Assembly (NCBI GenBank): GCA_902767175.1
Contig: CACXGH010000189.1
Location: forward strand, 1 to 13,349
Reading direction: 5' to 3'
DNA length: 13,349 bases
Source of the DNA: an uncultured Ruminococcus sp.
GTDB taxonomy: Bacteria > Bacillota > Clostridia > Oscillospirales > Acutalibacteraceae
Shown here: in pieces, positions 6,205 through 13,295 of the stretch
How the letters are laid out: every line of letters begins with the position of its first letter
How positions within the stretch are numbered: position 1 is the stretch's first letter
Made by a program: the position numbers and the translations under genes
Notes under the pieces: model-generated
Told to the model about the DNA's origin: nothing
Seen by the model: the letters and a program-made list of their open reading frames with translations, nothing else
Database searches by the model: none

Positions 6205-8172
6205 TTATCCTGCTTCTTCTCTGTTTATTCCAAGCTCACTGATTATCGACACAAGTCTTTCTCTTGCTTCGGCAATGCTTACACCTTCAAGCTGACAGGC
6301 TGCCATCGTCTGATGTCCCCCTCCTCCAAGCTGTTCCATTACCACCTGAACATTCATATCTCCCAAAGACCTTGCCGATATATTCACGATCTTTCCTGTT
6401 TTGTATATTACAAAAGAAGCCTTTACATTTTCGATACCAAGCAGCTCATCGGCTGCCTGAGCAGAAGCTATCCTTATATCGGGTATATCCTCATCCGCAC
6501 TCGCTATAGCGCAGTAATTGAATATCTCCGCCTCGCTCACTAACTTATATTTTACTTTATAGGTATCTATCGAATTCGAGAACAGTCTCTTTACCTCGAC
6601 AGTATCTGCTCCGTTGCCCTTGAGGAAGGCTGCTGCTTCAAAGGTGCGTACACCTGTTCTCAGAACAAAATTCTTTGTATCGAGCATTATTCCCGACAGC
6701 AGTGCTTCACTTTCGAGTCTGCTCAATGAGTTATGTCCGAGATACTGCACAAGCTCCGCTGTCATCTCTGATGCAGATGATGCATACGGCTCATGGAAAA
6801 AAACAAGTGCCTTATCAATATGGTTGACCATCATTCTATGGTGGTCAATTACAACCACTCGGCTGCATTTCTCGTATATTTCCTTCGACTCAACAAAGTT
6901 CGGATTATGCGTATCTACTATTATCAGCAGCGAATGCTCATCAAGCAGGTCAAGCGCTTCGTCCTCCGTCTTGAAAATACTCTCAAAACCTGCCTTCTCA
7001 AAGCTTGCTACAAGCGATTTTGCCAAAGTCTGCTGTCTGTTGATAAGGATATACGCATTCTTGTTAAGACCCTTTACAACAGCGCTCCACATACCGATAC
7101 AAGCGCCGACAGAGTCAAGATCTGAAAATCTGTGTCCCATAATAATAACATTGCTGCTGTTATTTATGTGGTTGGTAAGCGTGGCGGCAATTACTCTTGT
7201 CTTTACCTTATCACGCTTTTCTACACCCTTGGAAACACCGCCGAAAAATTTATATGAGTCGCTCTTTTTAATAGCCGCCTGATCTCCGCCTCTGCCGAGA
7301 GCCATATCAAGCGCCTGTCTTGCCCATAGTTCATTTTCCTTAAAGGTATTTCCGCCCCTGCCTATGCCTATGGATATGGTAGCATAAAGTCTGTCGTTTA
7401 TCTTTATTGTACGGATATCATCGAGTATCTTGAATTTCTCATCAATAAACCTCTTGATATCTCTTTCTTCCATTACAGCAATATATCTTCCGCCGCTGAT
7501 CTTCTTGTAGAAGCCCTTGGTAGAGCCTACCCATTTTACTATTTCCTGCTCCACCTCGACAGTTATCTTTATTGCTTCGCTGTTATCCGTTTCTCTCTCA
7601 AGCTCGTCCTTGTTGTCGAATGCTATTATAGCTACAACAGGTCTTGACGACTCGTACTCATCTGAATTCACCTTATAGTCATTATCATCAATAAAGTACA
7701 CTATAGAGCCGTACTCATGCTTTACCGCAAATGCGATATACCATCTCTCACCGTACTGTGTATCAGTTCCGTTTTTTTCATATATCGCATCGGTATTTTC
7801 ACCGGAGAGATACTTTTTTATATTATCTCCGAGGGGATCCTCTCCTCCGCATACATTTTCCACAAAAGTTGTATTGGCAGCCACTATCTCATTATACGGG
7901 CCTAAAATTACCGCAGGTATCCTTATATCGTCTATTGTCCTCGACTCTTCCCTGAACATACGCTTCACGGCAGCCGAAAGTATATTCGATATATAGGTTT
8001 TCAGGTTCAGGATACTGAGAATGACTATTATTGTAGCCGTTATTGCCAGAATAAGTTCAACAATAAATGTTATAACGCTGTATCTCAGAGATATAAACGC
8101 CATTGTGAACATTACAACTGCGAAGATAACAAAAAGCGGTGTCACGAAATTCTTTTGTTCTGTTTTCTTCAT
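6205..8172 (-). CDS. gdpP: Cyclic-di-AMP phosphodiesterase GdpP (DHH/DHHA1)
   Basis: Membrane enzyme that hydrolyses the second messenger c-di-AMP to pApA and so affects potassium and osmotic balance and cell-wall stress responses. The 655-residue length is close to B. subtilis GdpP. Two membrane segments lie at about 10-56, a PAS-like domain at about 80-165, and a degenerate GGDEF domain at about 176-300 with GGRYI (227-231) where an active cyclase would have GGDEF. The catalytic DHH domain has GHRFSDLDSVGA (346-357), VDTHNP (419-424), DHH (443-445) and D498. The DHHA1 domain carries GGGGHQ (616-621). All metal-binding motifs are intact, so it should be active. The ATG has a GGTGGTG ribosome binding site about eight bases upstream, weaker than its neighbours. 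It follows the RNase J gene by 51 bp and precedes rplI by 32 bp. Confidence 0.96.
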   Translation of the reverse strand: MKKTEQKNFVTPLFVIFAVVMFTMAFISLRYSVITFIVELILAITATIIVILSILNLKTYISNILSAAVKRMFREESRTIDDIRIPAVILGPYNEIVAANTTFVENVCGGEDPLGDNIKKYLSGENTDAIYEKNGTDTQYGERWYIAFAVKHEYGSIVYFIDDNDYKVNSDEYESSRPVVAIIAFDNKDELERETDNSEAIKITVEVEQEIVKWVGSTKGFYKKISGGRYIAVMEERDIKRFIDEKFKILDDIRTIKINDRLYATISIGIGRGGNTFKENELWARQALDMALGRGGDQAAIKKSDSYKFFGGVSKGVEKRDKVKTRVIAATLTNHINNSSNVIIMGHRFSDLDSVGACIGMWSAVVKGLNKNAYILINRQQTLAKSLVASFEKAGFESIFKTEDEALDLLDEHSLLIIVDTHNPNFVESKEIYEKCSRVVVIDHHRMMVNHIDKALVFFHEPYASSASEMTAELVQYLGHNSLSRLESEALLSGIMLDTKNFVLRTGVRTFEAAAFLKGNGADTVEVKRLFSNSIDTYKVKYKLVSEAEIFNYCAIASADEDIPDIRIASAQAADELLGIENVKASFVIYKTGKIVNISARSLGDMNVQVVMEQLGGGGHQTMAACQLEGVSIAEARERLVSIISELGINREEAG

Positions 8173-8199
8173 GCAAGTTTCACCACCGAAAGAATTATC

Positions 8200-8217
8200 C
8201 GGCTTTGATCAAAGCCG
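8200..8217. promoter_or_regulatory. Perfect 18-bp palindrome between RNase J gene and gdpP
   Basis: CGGCTTTGATCAAAGCCG is fully self-complementary. It begins seven bases after the RNase J stop codon and ends 28 bases before the gdpP start. As RNA it gives a 7-bp stem with a GATC loop. It lacks a U-tract, so a terminator is unlikely. An intercistronic stabiliser, cleavage site or dimeric-protein operator are all possible. Confidence 0.4.
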
Positions 8218-8223
8218 ACTTGC

Positions 8224-10248
8224 TCATACCTCCATTATTATAGGAAGTATCATAGGACTCCTTCTTGTCTTATCATAAAGAAGCTTAGAAAGCTCGTCCT
8301 TTATCGTATTCTTTATTACTCCCCATTCATGGAGTCCCTGAGCTTCACAGTCCTCAAGTGTTTCTGTGACGACACGCCTTGCGCCTTCCATAAGAGGCTC
8401 ACTCTCACGCACATATACAAATCCTCTCGATACTATATCCGGTCCTGCTACGATATGTCCGTCCTCACTGTCGAGAGTAACTACAACTACGATAAGACCG
8501 TCCTGTCCGAGATGCTTTCTGTCACGAAGAACTATACTTCCTACATCTCCTACACCCAATCCGTCAACAAGCACCTTTCCTGCCGGAATGCTCGGGAGCT
8601 GTTTGATATAGTCCTTATTTATTTCAACAACATTGCCTATATCGCCGATAAATATATTTGAGCGGTCCATTCCCATTTCCATTGCAAGCTGACCGTGTTT
8701 TATCAGGTGCTTCTGCTCACCGTGAACGGGAATAAAATACTTGGGCTTTGTCAGTCCGTGCATTATTTTAAGCTCTTCCTGACAAGCGTGTCCGGAAACA
8801 TGGACTTCGTACATCGACTCATAAACCACCTTACAGCCATGTTTCATAAGCTCATTTACAACGGAGCTTACCGCCTTTTCATTTCCGGGTATCGGATTGG
8901 CGGAAATAATGATGTAATCATCAGGTCCTACCTCTACCTTTCTGTGGTCGGAATAAGCCATTCTTGACAATGCCGACATTGTCTCTCCCTGACTTCCCGT
9001 TGTAATAAGAACTATTTCCTCCTTGGAATATCTTCCGAGCAGGTCTATATCTATTATAAGACCATCAGGTACATTAATATAGCCAAGCTCAGACGCTATT
9101 GCCATATTATTTATCATGCTCCTGCCCGAAAAAGCAACTTTTCTGCCGTATTTCTGAGCACAGTCAAGTATCTGCTGTATTCTGCCGAGGTTTGATGCAA
9201 AGGTCGCAATAATGATACGGCTCTTCTCTGCCTCCTTGAACAGCAGGTCAAAGGTATGCGCTACCTTTTGTTCTGTCATTGTATATCCCGGACGCTCGAC
9301 ATTGGTACTTTCCGCCATAAGACAAAGCACTCCGCTTTTTCCAAGCTCTGCAAATCTTGCAAGGTCTATCATGCCGCCTGTAGTAGGCGTACAGTCTATC
9401 TTAAAGTCACCCGTATGAACTATAGTTCCTGCAGGTGTATGAATCGCTATAGCAACAGAATCAGGGATAGAGTGATTTACATGGATAAATTCGATCGACA
9501 TACAGCCAAGCTTTATCCTCTGACCGGGTCTTACCGTATTCAGCTTAACCCTGCCGGAAAGATTATGTTCTCTGAGCTTGCTCTCCACAAGTCCGAGTGT
9601 CAGCGGTGTTCCGAACACAGGGAGATTTATTTTCCTGAGCAGATACGGCAGTGAGCCTATATGATCCTCATGTCCGTGAGTAAGGACTATTCCCTTTATT
9701 TTATCCTTGTTTCGTTCGATATAGGTAAAATCAGGGATCACGAGGTCAACGCCGAGCATATCCCCGTCAGGGAATGCCATTCCGCAGTCGAGAAGGAACA
9801 TATCATTATCACACTCAAACAGCGTAATATTCTTTCCTATTTCGTTAAGTCCTCCGAGGAATGTGACCTTTACCGAATGGTCAGCGGCATTATTATAATG
9901 TCTTTTTACAGGATAGTCACCCTGTCTGCTGTACCCCGTTCTTCTTGTGGCCTTTTCTGCCGTATAGCCTGCCGGTGCCGTCTCTGCCGTCTTTTTGGGC
10001 ATGGCCTCTCTCGTGATCATCGCTGTTTTATCGGATACGACTGCAAGTGTTCCATGCTCTTCTGCCGCTCCGAGCATCTGGTCTGACGGTCTCATCCTTG
10101 CCGTACCTGCAGAGTATCTCTTTGTAGCCGCTCTGCCTGTAAATACCTTTTTATGTGCCGCCCTTCCGCTGCCGGAAAATCTTGAGCCTGAAACACTCTT
10201 GTTCCCGTTATTTTTGGGCGCACTTTTCTTGTTAAATTCTGATAGCAC
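8224..10248 (-). CDS. rnj: Ribonuclease J with long basic N-terminal extension
   Basis: Metallo-beta-lactamase/beta-CASP nuclease that combines 5'-3' exonuclease and endonuclease activity in mRNA decay and rRNA maturation. The catalytic core starts near residue 125 (VKVTFLGGLNEIGKN, 127-140) and carries HGHEDH (191-196), HVNHS (256-260), the GDFK aspartate (D281), SGHA (485-488) and HGE (509-511). A C-terminal RNase J domain follows from about 555. At 674 residues it is roughly 120 longer than B. subtilis RNase J1 (about 555). The excess is an N-terminal segment rich in S, G, A, K and R, with no membrane segment and probably disordered. The start is GTG at 10248, nine bases after GGAGG. The gene heads the minus-strand cluster behind a near-consensus promoter. 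B. subtilis has two paralogues, so I use the neutral symbol. Confidence 0.96.
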   Translation of the reverse strand: MLSEFNKKSAPKNNGNKSVSGSRFSGSGRAAHKKVFTGRAATKRYSAGTARMRPSDQMLGAAEEHGTLAVVSDKTAMITREAMPKKTAETAPAGYTAEKATRRTGYSRQGDYPVKRHYNNAADHSVKVTFLGGLNEIGKNITLFECDNDMFLLDCGMAFPDGDMLGVDLVIPDFTYIERNKDKIKGIVLTHGHEDHIGSLPYLLRKINLPVFGTPLTLGLVESKLREHNLSGRVKLNTVRPGQRIKLGCMSIEFIHVNHSIPDSVAIAIHTPAGTIVHTGDFKIDCTPTTGGMIDLARFAELGKSGVLCLMAESTNVERPGYTMTEQKVAHTFDLLFKEAEKSRIIIATFASNLGRIQQILDCAQKYGRKVAFSGRSMINNMAIASELGYINVPDGLIIDIDLLGRYSKEEIVLITTGSQGETMSALSRMAYSDHRKVEVGPDDYIIISANPIPGNEKAVSSVVNELMKHGCKVVYESMYEVHVSGHACQEELKIMHGLTKPKYFIPVHGEQKHLIKHGQLAMEMGMDRSNIFIGDIGNVVEINKDYIKQLPSIPAGKVLVDGLGVGDVGSIVLRDRKHLGQDGLIVVVVTLDSEDGHIVAGPDIVSRGFVYVRESEPLMEGARRVVTETLEDCEAQGLHEWGVIKNTIKDELSKLLYDKTRRSPMILPIIMEV

Positions 10249-10257
10249 TAAAATATA

Positions 10258-10262
10258 CCTCC
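10258..10262 (-). promoter_or_regulatory. Ribosome binding site supporting the GTG start of RNase J
   Basis: GGAGG sits nine bases upstream of GTG at 10248-10246. This supports the long form of the protein with its N-terminal extension. The first residues of the core have no comparable site just upstream. Confidence 0.65.
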
Positions 10263-10360
10263 GTTTTCGTCATTTTTAATAATAGTCTTGATAAAATAGT
10301 TTGATTTTATTCTGTTCTGCACAATAAAATAAGAATTTTCCGAACACAACTATATAGACT

Positions 10361-10389
10361 ATTTTACTCTCACTTCCCCACCATGTCAA
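10361..10389 (-). promoter_or_regulatory. Sigma-A-type promoter for the RNase J cluster
   Basis: On the minus strand a consensus -35 TTGACA (10389-10384) is followed after exactly 17 bases by TAAAAT (10366-10361), one mismatch from the consensus -10. The predicted start near 10354 gives a leader of about 105 bases before the RNase J start codon. It is the best promoter on the minus strand in this window and may drive the whole seven-gene run. Confidence 0.8.
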
Positions 10390-10438
10390 TACCCTACAAA
10401 ACAATTGCGCTGAATATACGGAATATCCGAGCGGTGTA

Positions 10439-10467
10439 TTGAACAGAGTGTGTTTTTGTTGTATAAT
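10439..10467 (+). promoter_or_regulatory. Sigma-A-type promoter for the flavin-binding protein and rnhA
   Basis: TTGAAC (10439-10444) and a perfect TATAAT (10462-10467) are separated by 17 bases. Transcription would start near 10474, about 25 bases upstream of the ATG at 10498. The position also argues against the longer reading frame that begins at 10450 inside the promoter. Confidence 0.8.
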
Positions 10468-10497
10468 AAGCTGAAATATTTATTTGAGGTGACGGCA

Positions 10498-10974
10498 ATG
10501 TTCAGAGATGTAGCAAGAAAAAAACAAAAGCTGACAGAAAGCGAGTGCATTGAACTGTTAAAGAACGAAAAAAGAGGCATACTCTCCGTTATAGGCGACG
10601 ACGGATATCCATACGGTATGCCTTTGAATCATTATTATAATGAAGATGACGGCAGGATATACTTTCACAGCGGTAAAACAGGACATAAGATAGATGCGAT
10701 AAAAGTCTGTGATAAAGTATCTTTCTGCGTTATGGACAGCGGTTTTAAAAAAGAAGGCCATTGGGCGTTAAACATAAAGAGCGTTATTGTTTTCGGCAGA
10801 GCTGAAATAGTTGACGACCACGATAAAGCAATTGAAATAAGCCGCCTTCTCAGCTATAAATTTACAGATGACGAAGAATATATAGATAATGAAGTCCGCA
10901 CATTTGGTGCGGGAGTTCTTGTGTTTTCTATAATCCCGGAGCATATTACGGGAAAGCTTGTCAACGAAGCATAA
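10498..10974 (+). CDS. Pyridoxamine 5'-phosphate oxidase-like (FMN split-barrel) protein
   Basis: Small cytoplasmic flavin-binding protein of the pyridoxamine-phosphate-oxidase-related superfamily, the group that includes NimA-like nitroreductase homologues. Its substrate is unknown. With the start chosen here it has 158 residues. The family pattern is visible: GILSVIGDDGYPYGMPLNHYY (27-47) is the first pair of barrel strands, IYFHSGKTGHKIDAI (54-68) is the typical phosphate/FMN-binding segment, and VSFCVMD (74-80) and SVIVFGRAEIV (95-105) are later strands. The ATG at 10498 is preceded by GAGGTGA and stands about 25 bases after the predicted transcription start. An alternative start 16 codons upstream lies across the -10 box and is rejected. 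It ends 24 bp before rnhA, which it probably shares an mRNA with. True pyridoxamine oxidase (PdxH) is larger and is not suggested. Confidence 0.85.
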   Translation: MFRDVARKKQKLTESECIELLKNEKRGILSVIGDDGYPYGMPLNHYYNEDDGRIYFHSGKTGHKIDAIKVCDKVSFCVMDSGFKKEGHWALNIKSVIVFGRAEIVDDHDKAIEISRLLSYKFTDDEEYIDNEVRTFGAGVLVFSIIPEHITGKLVNEA

Positions 10975-10998
10975 CATATATCCGGAAGGAGAGATATT

Positions 10999-11436
10999 AT
11001 GAAAACCGTAGAGCTGTTTACTGACGGTGCCTGCAGCGGAAATCCCGGGCCGGGCGGCTGGGGGGCTATTCTCCGTTACAACGGACATGAAAAGGAGCTT
11101 TCGGGCGGTGAAGAACATACTACCAATAACAGAATGGAACTTCTGGCGGTCATCGAAGGACTGAAAGCCCTGAAAGAGCCTTGTCAGGTACATCTTACAA
11201 GTGACTCTCAGTATGTATGCAATGCAATAACCAAGGGCTGGGCAAAAAATTGGCAGAAAAATAATTGGATAAAAAGCGACAAAACAAAGGCTAAAAATCC
11301 TGAGCTATGGGAAGAGCTTCTATCTCTTCTTGACAGTCATAAAGTTACAGTCACATGGGTAAGAGGACATAACGGACACCCCGAGAACGAAAGATGTGAC
11401 GAGCTTGCCGTTGCTGAAGCTAAAAAATTCGCATAA
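10999..11436 (+). CDS. rnhA: Ribonuclease HI
   Basis: Cleaves the RNA strand of RNA-DNA hybrids, removing R-loops and primer remnants in the cytoplasm. At 145 residues it is a compact type I enzyme without the N-terminal hybrid-binding domain of many Firmicutes RnhA/RnhC proteins. The catalytic set is complete: D9 in FTDGACSGNPGPGG, E47 in NNRMELLA, D69 in SDSQYV and D134 in NERCDELA, plus the loop histidine H124 in RGHNGH. These positions are almost the same as in the E. coli enzyme. The basic handle segment GWAKNWQKNNWIKSDKTKAK (80-99) is present. GGAAGGAG lies seven bases before the ATG. It is the second gene of the unit starting at 10498 and is followed by a hairpin. Confidence 0.97.
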   Translation: MKTVELFTDGACSGNPGPGGWGAILRYNGHEKELSGGEEHTTNNRMELLAVIEGLKALKEPCQVHLTSDSQYVCNAITKGWAKNWQKNNWIKSDKTKAKNPELWEELLSLLDSHKVTVTWVRGHNGHPENERCDELAVAEAKKFA

Positions 11437-11444
11437 ATAATTTA

Positions 11445-11472
11445 AGCGGAGATTCAGAAATGATTCTCCGCT
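11445..11472 (+). terminator. Hairpin after rnhA
   Basis: A 12-base arm (AGCGGAGATTCA) pairs with its near-complement with one mismatch and a GAAA tetraloop. It begins eight bases past the rnhA stop. The bases that follow, GATTATAC, lack a good T-tract, so it may act as a weak terminator or as an mRNA 3'-end stabiliser. The next gene has its own promoter, which favours the end of a transcription unit here. Confidence 0.5.
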
Positions 11473-11522
11473 GATTATACAAAACATTTCATACTATTTA
11501 TATATGATATATCTTTTTCCTA

Positions 11523-11551
11523 TTGATTTATTGTTTTTTTTGTAGTATGAT
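11523..11551 (+). promoter_or_regulatory. Sigma-A-type promoter for nifS-nifU, with T8 tract in the spacer
   Basis: TTGATT (11523-11528) and TATGAT (11546-11551) are spaced by 17 bases. Each hexamer is close to consensus, and the start codon of the cysteine desulfurase is about 48 bases past the predicted transcription start. The spacer contains eight consecutive T residues (11534-11541). No separate regulator binding site is obvious. Confidence 0.65.
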
Positions 11552-11605
11552 ATAAAGACAGGATAAAAATCCCTGAAATTATAACGGAAGAAAAGAGGTA
11601 AATAA

Positions 11606-12805
11606 ATGTCAAAAATGATATATGCCGACAACGCTGCAACGACAAGGCTTTCTGATAAGGCACTTGAAGCTATGCTGCCGTATCTTAAGGAGCAGTACGG
11701 CAATCCGTCAAGTCTCTATAAGCTCGGAGGTGAAAGCCGAAAAGCTGTCGATAAAGCAAGACTTACAATAGCAGAGTGTCTTAACGCACCGAGAGCAACG
11801 GATATATACTTTGTATCGGGTGGAAGTGAGGCGGACAATTTTGCTGTAAAGGGCGCTGCCGAAATCGGAGCAAGAAAGGGCAAAAAGCATATTATCTCAT
11901 CAAAGTTTGAACATCATGCAATTCTCCACACACTTGACTATCTGAAAACAAAGGGCTTTGAGATAACACTGCTTGACGTACACGAGAACGGAATAATACG
12001 TCCAGAAGAGCTTGAAGCTGCAATCCGTGAGGATACAGCTCTTGTAACAATAATGTTTGCAAATAATGAGATAGGCACGATCCAGCCGATAAAAGAGCTT
12101 GCTCAGATCGCTCATAAGCACGGTGTATTGTTCCATACCGATGCTGTTCAGGCTGTCGGCGCTCTGCCGATAGATATTGTTGACCTGAATGTCGATATGC
12201 TCTCCCTATCTTCACATAAGTTCCATGGTCCCAAGGGAACAGGAGCGCTTTATGTCAGAAAAGGTATACGCCTTCCGAATCTGATCCACGGCGGCGCACA
12301 GGAAAAGGGCTTAAGAGCAGGTACAGAAAATACAGCAGGAATTGTAGGAATGGCAGCAGCACTTGAAGAAGCTGTAAAGAACCTTCCTGAAAGAACAGAG
12401 CGCATAACTGCAATGCGTGACAGACTTATAGAAGGTCTTTCAAAGATAGAACGCTCAAGACTGAACGGTGACAGAGTACACAGACTTCCCGGAAATGTTA
12501 ATATGTGCTTTGAAGGCATAGAGGGCGAATCTCTTCTTCTCATGCTTGACCTCAGAGGAGTATGCGCATCGTCAGGTTCCGCCTGCACATCAGGCTCACT
12601 TGACCCGAGCCATGTCCTTTTGGCTATAGGTCTGCCGCATGAGATAGCACACGGTTCATTGAGACTTACTATCGGTGATGACAATACCGAGGAGGATATA
12701 GATTACATTCTCTCGGCAGTTCCGCCTATTGTTGACAGGCTGAGGGATATGTCACCGCTGTGGGAAAAGATAAAGGCAAACGAAAACAAAAAGGAGGCTG
12801 TTTGA
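11606..12805 (+). CDS. nifS: Cysteine desulfurase (NifS/IscS type)
   Basis: Pyridoxal-phosphate enzyme that takes sulfur from L-cysteine, giving alanine and an enzyme persulfide that feeds iron-sulfur cluster assembly and other thiolation pathways. The 399 residues are usual for class I (NifS/IscS) enzymes. Visible motifs are YADNAATT (6-13), the PLP-stacking histidine in FEHHAILHT (101-109), NNEIGTIQP (153-161), HTDAVQ with D179, the Schiff-base lysine K205 in SSHKFHGPKG, RAGTEN (237-242), and the sulfur-carrying cysteine C327 in SSGSACTSG. AGAGG lies seven bases before the ATG. The gene ends one base before the scaffold gene, which makes a tightly coupled pair. The symbol nifS follows clostridial usage; iscS would describe it equally well, and no nitrogenase genes are seen here. 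Confidence 0.95.
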   Translation: MSKMIYADNAATTRLSDKALEAMLPYLKEQYGNPSSLYKLGGESRKAVDKARLTIAECLNAPRATDIYFVSGGSEADNFAVKGAAEIGARKGKKHIISSKFEHHAILHTLDYLKTKGFEITLLDVHENGIIRPEELEAAIREDTALVTIMFANNEIGTIQPIKELAQIAHKHGVLFHTDAVQAVGALPIDIVDLNVDMLSLSSHKFHGPKGTGALYVRKGIRLPNLIHGGAQEKGLRAGTENTAGIVGMAAALEEAVKNLPERTERITAMRDRLIEGLSKIERSRLNGDRVHRLPGNVNMCFEGIEGESLLLMLDLRGVCASSGSACTSGSLDPSHVLLAIGLPHEIAHGSLRLTIGDDNTEEDIDYILSAVPPIVDRLRDMSPLWEKIKANENKKEAV

Positions 12806-12806
12806 T

Positions 12807-13241
12807 ATGGCATACAGTGAAAAGGTAATGGATCATTTTGCATCACCGAGAAATGTCGGAGAAATGCCCGATGCTGACGGAATTGGTGAAGTCGGAAATT
12901 CCCGCTGCGGCGATATCATGAAAATGTATATCAAGGTACGGGACAATATTATTACAGATGTAAGCTTCAAGACCTTTGGCTGCGGAGCAGCTATTGCAAC
13001 AAGCTCAATGGCCACCGAGCTTGTAAAGGGCAAGCCTATAGAGGACGCATTGAAGCTCACAAATAAAGCCGTAATGGAAGCTCTTGACGGACTTCCGCCC
13101 GTAAAGGTACACTGTTCGGTGCTTGCAGAACAGGCAATAAAGGCAGCGCTGAGCGATTATTACAAAAAGCAGGGCATTGATCCGGAGCCGATAGTAGGAA
13201 AGGCTTCGGAATGCGATGAGTGTCATTTTGATGAGCAATAA
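12807..13241 (+). CDS. nifU: Iron-sulfur cluster scaffold protein (NifU N-terminal/IscU type)
   Basis: Scaffold on which [2Fe-2S] clusters are built from sulfur supplied by the cysteine desulfurase encoded just upstream. At 144 residues it is the single-domain IscU-like form, without the C-terminal thioredoxin-like domain of full NifU. The three ligand cysteines are C34 in RCGDIMKMYIKV (with D36), C59 in TFGCGAAIA and C103 in HCSVLAEQA. The N-terminus MAYSEKVMDHFASPRNVG is classical for the family. The short C-terminal tail adds two cysteines, in ECDEC (C136 and C139). The ATG follows the nifS stop by one base and its AAGGAGG site lies inside the nifS 3' end, so translation is probably coupled. 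Either symbol, nifU or iscU, fits. Confidence 0.95.
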   Translation: MAYSEKVMDHFASPRNVGEMPDADGIGEVGNSRCGDIMKMYIKVRDNIITDVSFKTFGCGAAIATSSMATELVKGKPIEDALKLTNKAVMEALDGLPPVKVHCSVLAEQAIKAALSDYYKKQGIDPEPIVGKASECDECHFDEQ

Positions 13242-13295
13242 TATTTCTGAATAGAATAATTAATACTAATATCAGATAGAAGGGGCGACAAAGAT

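Larger units (their letters stand above)
10249..10497. other. Divergent intergenic region between RNase J and the plus-strand genes
   Basis: This AT-rich, gene-free stretch holds two back-to-back sigma-A-type promoters whose -35 boxes are 49 bp apart (10390-10438), and a leader of about 105 bases for the RNase J transcript. In that leader ATTTTAT (10304-10310) can pair with either of two flanking complements (10291-10297 or 10323-10330), giving two mutually exclusive AT-only hairpins. Between the promoters lies a small inverted repeat, CGGA-ATA-TCCG (about 10420-10430). Confidence 0.55.

Noticed and set aside
6614..7282. Plus-strand open frame of 222 residues within gdpP
   Set aside because: It is antisense to the intact DHH domain of GdpP, with a serine-rich translation and no initiation signal.
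10450..10497. Longer start of the flavin-binding protein at 10450
   Set aside because: It would begin upstream of the TATAAT -10 box, before the predicted transcription start, and lacks a ribosome binding site. The ATG at 10498 has GAGGTGA.
13246..13276. Possible terminator after nifU
   Set aside because: The stem is only five base pairs with a 21-base AT-rich loop, and no T-tract follows.
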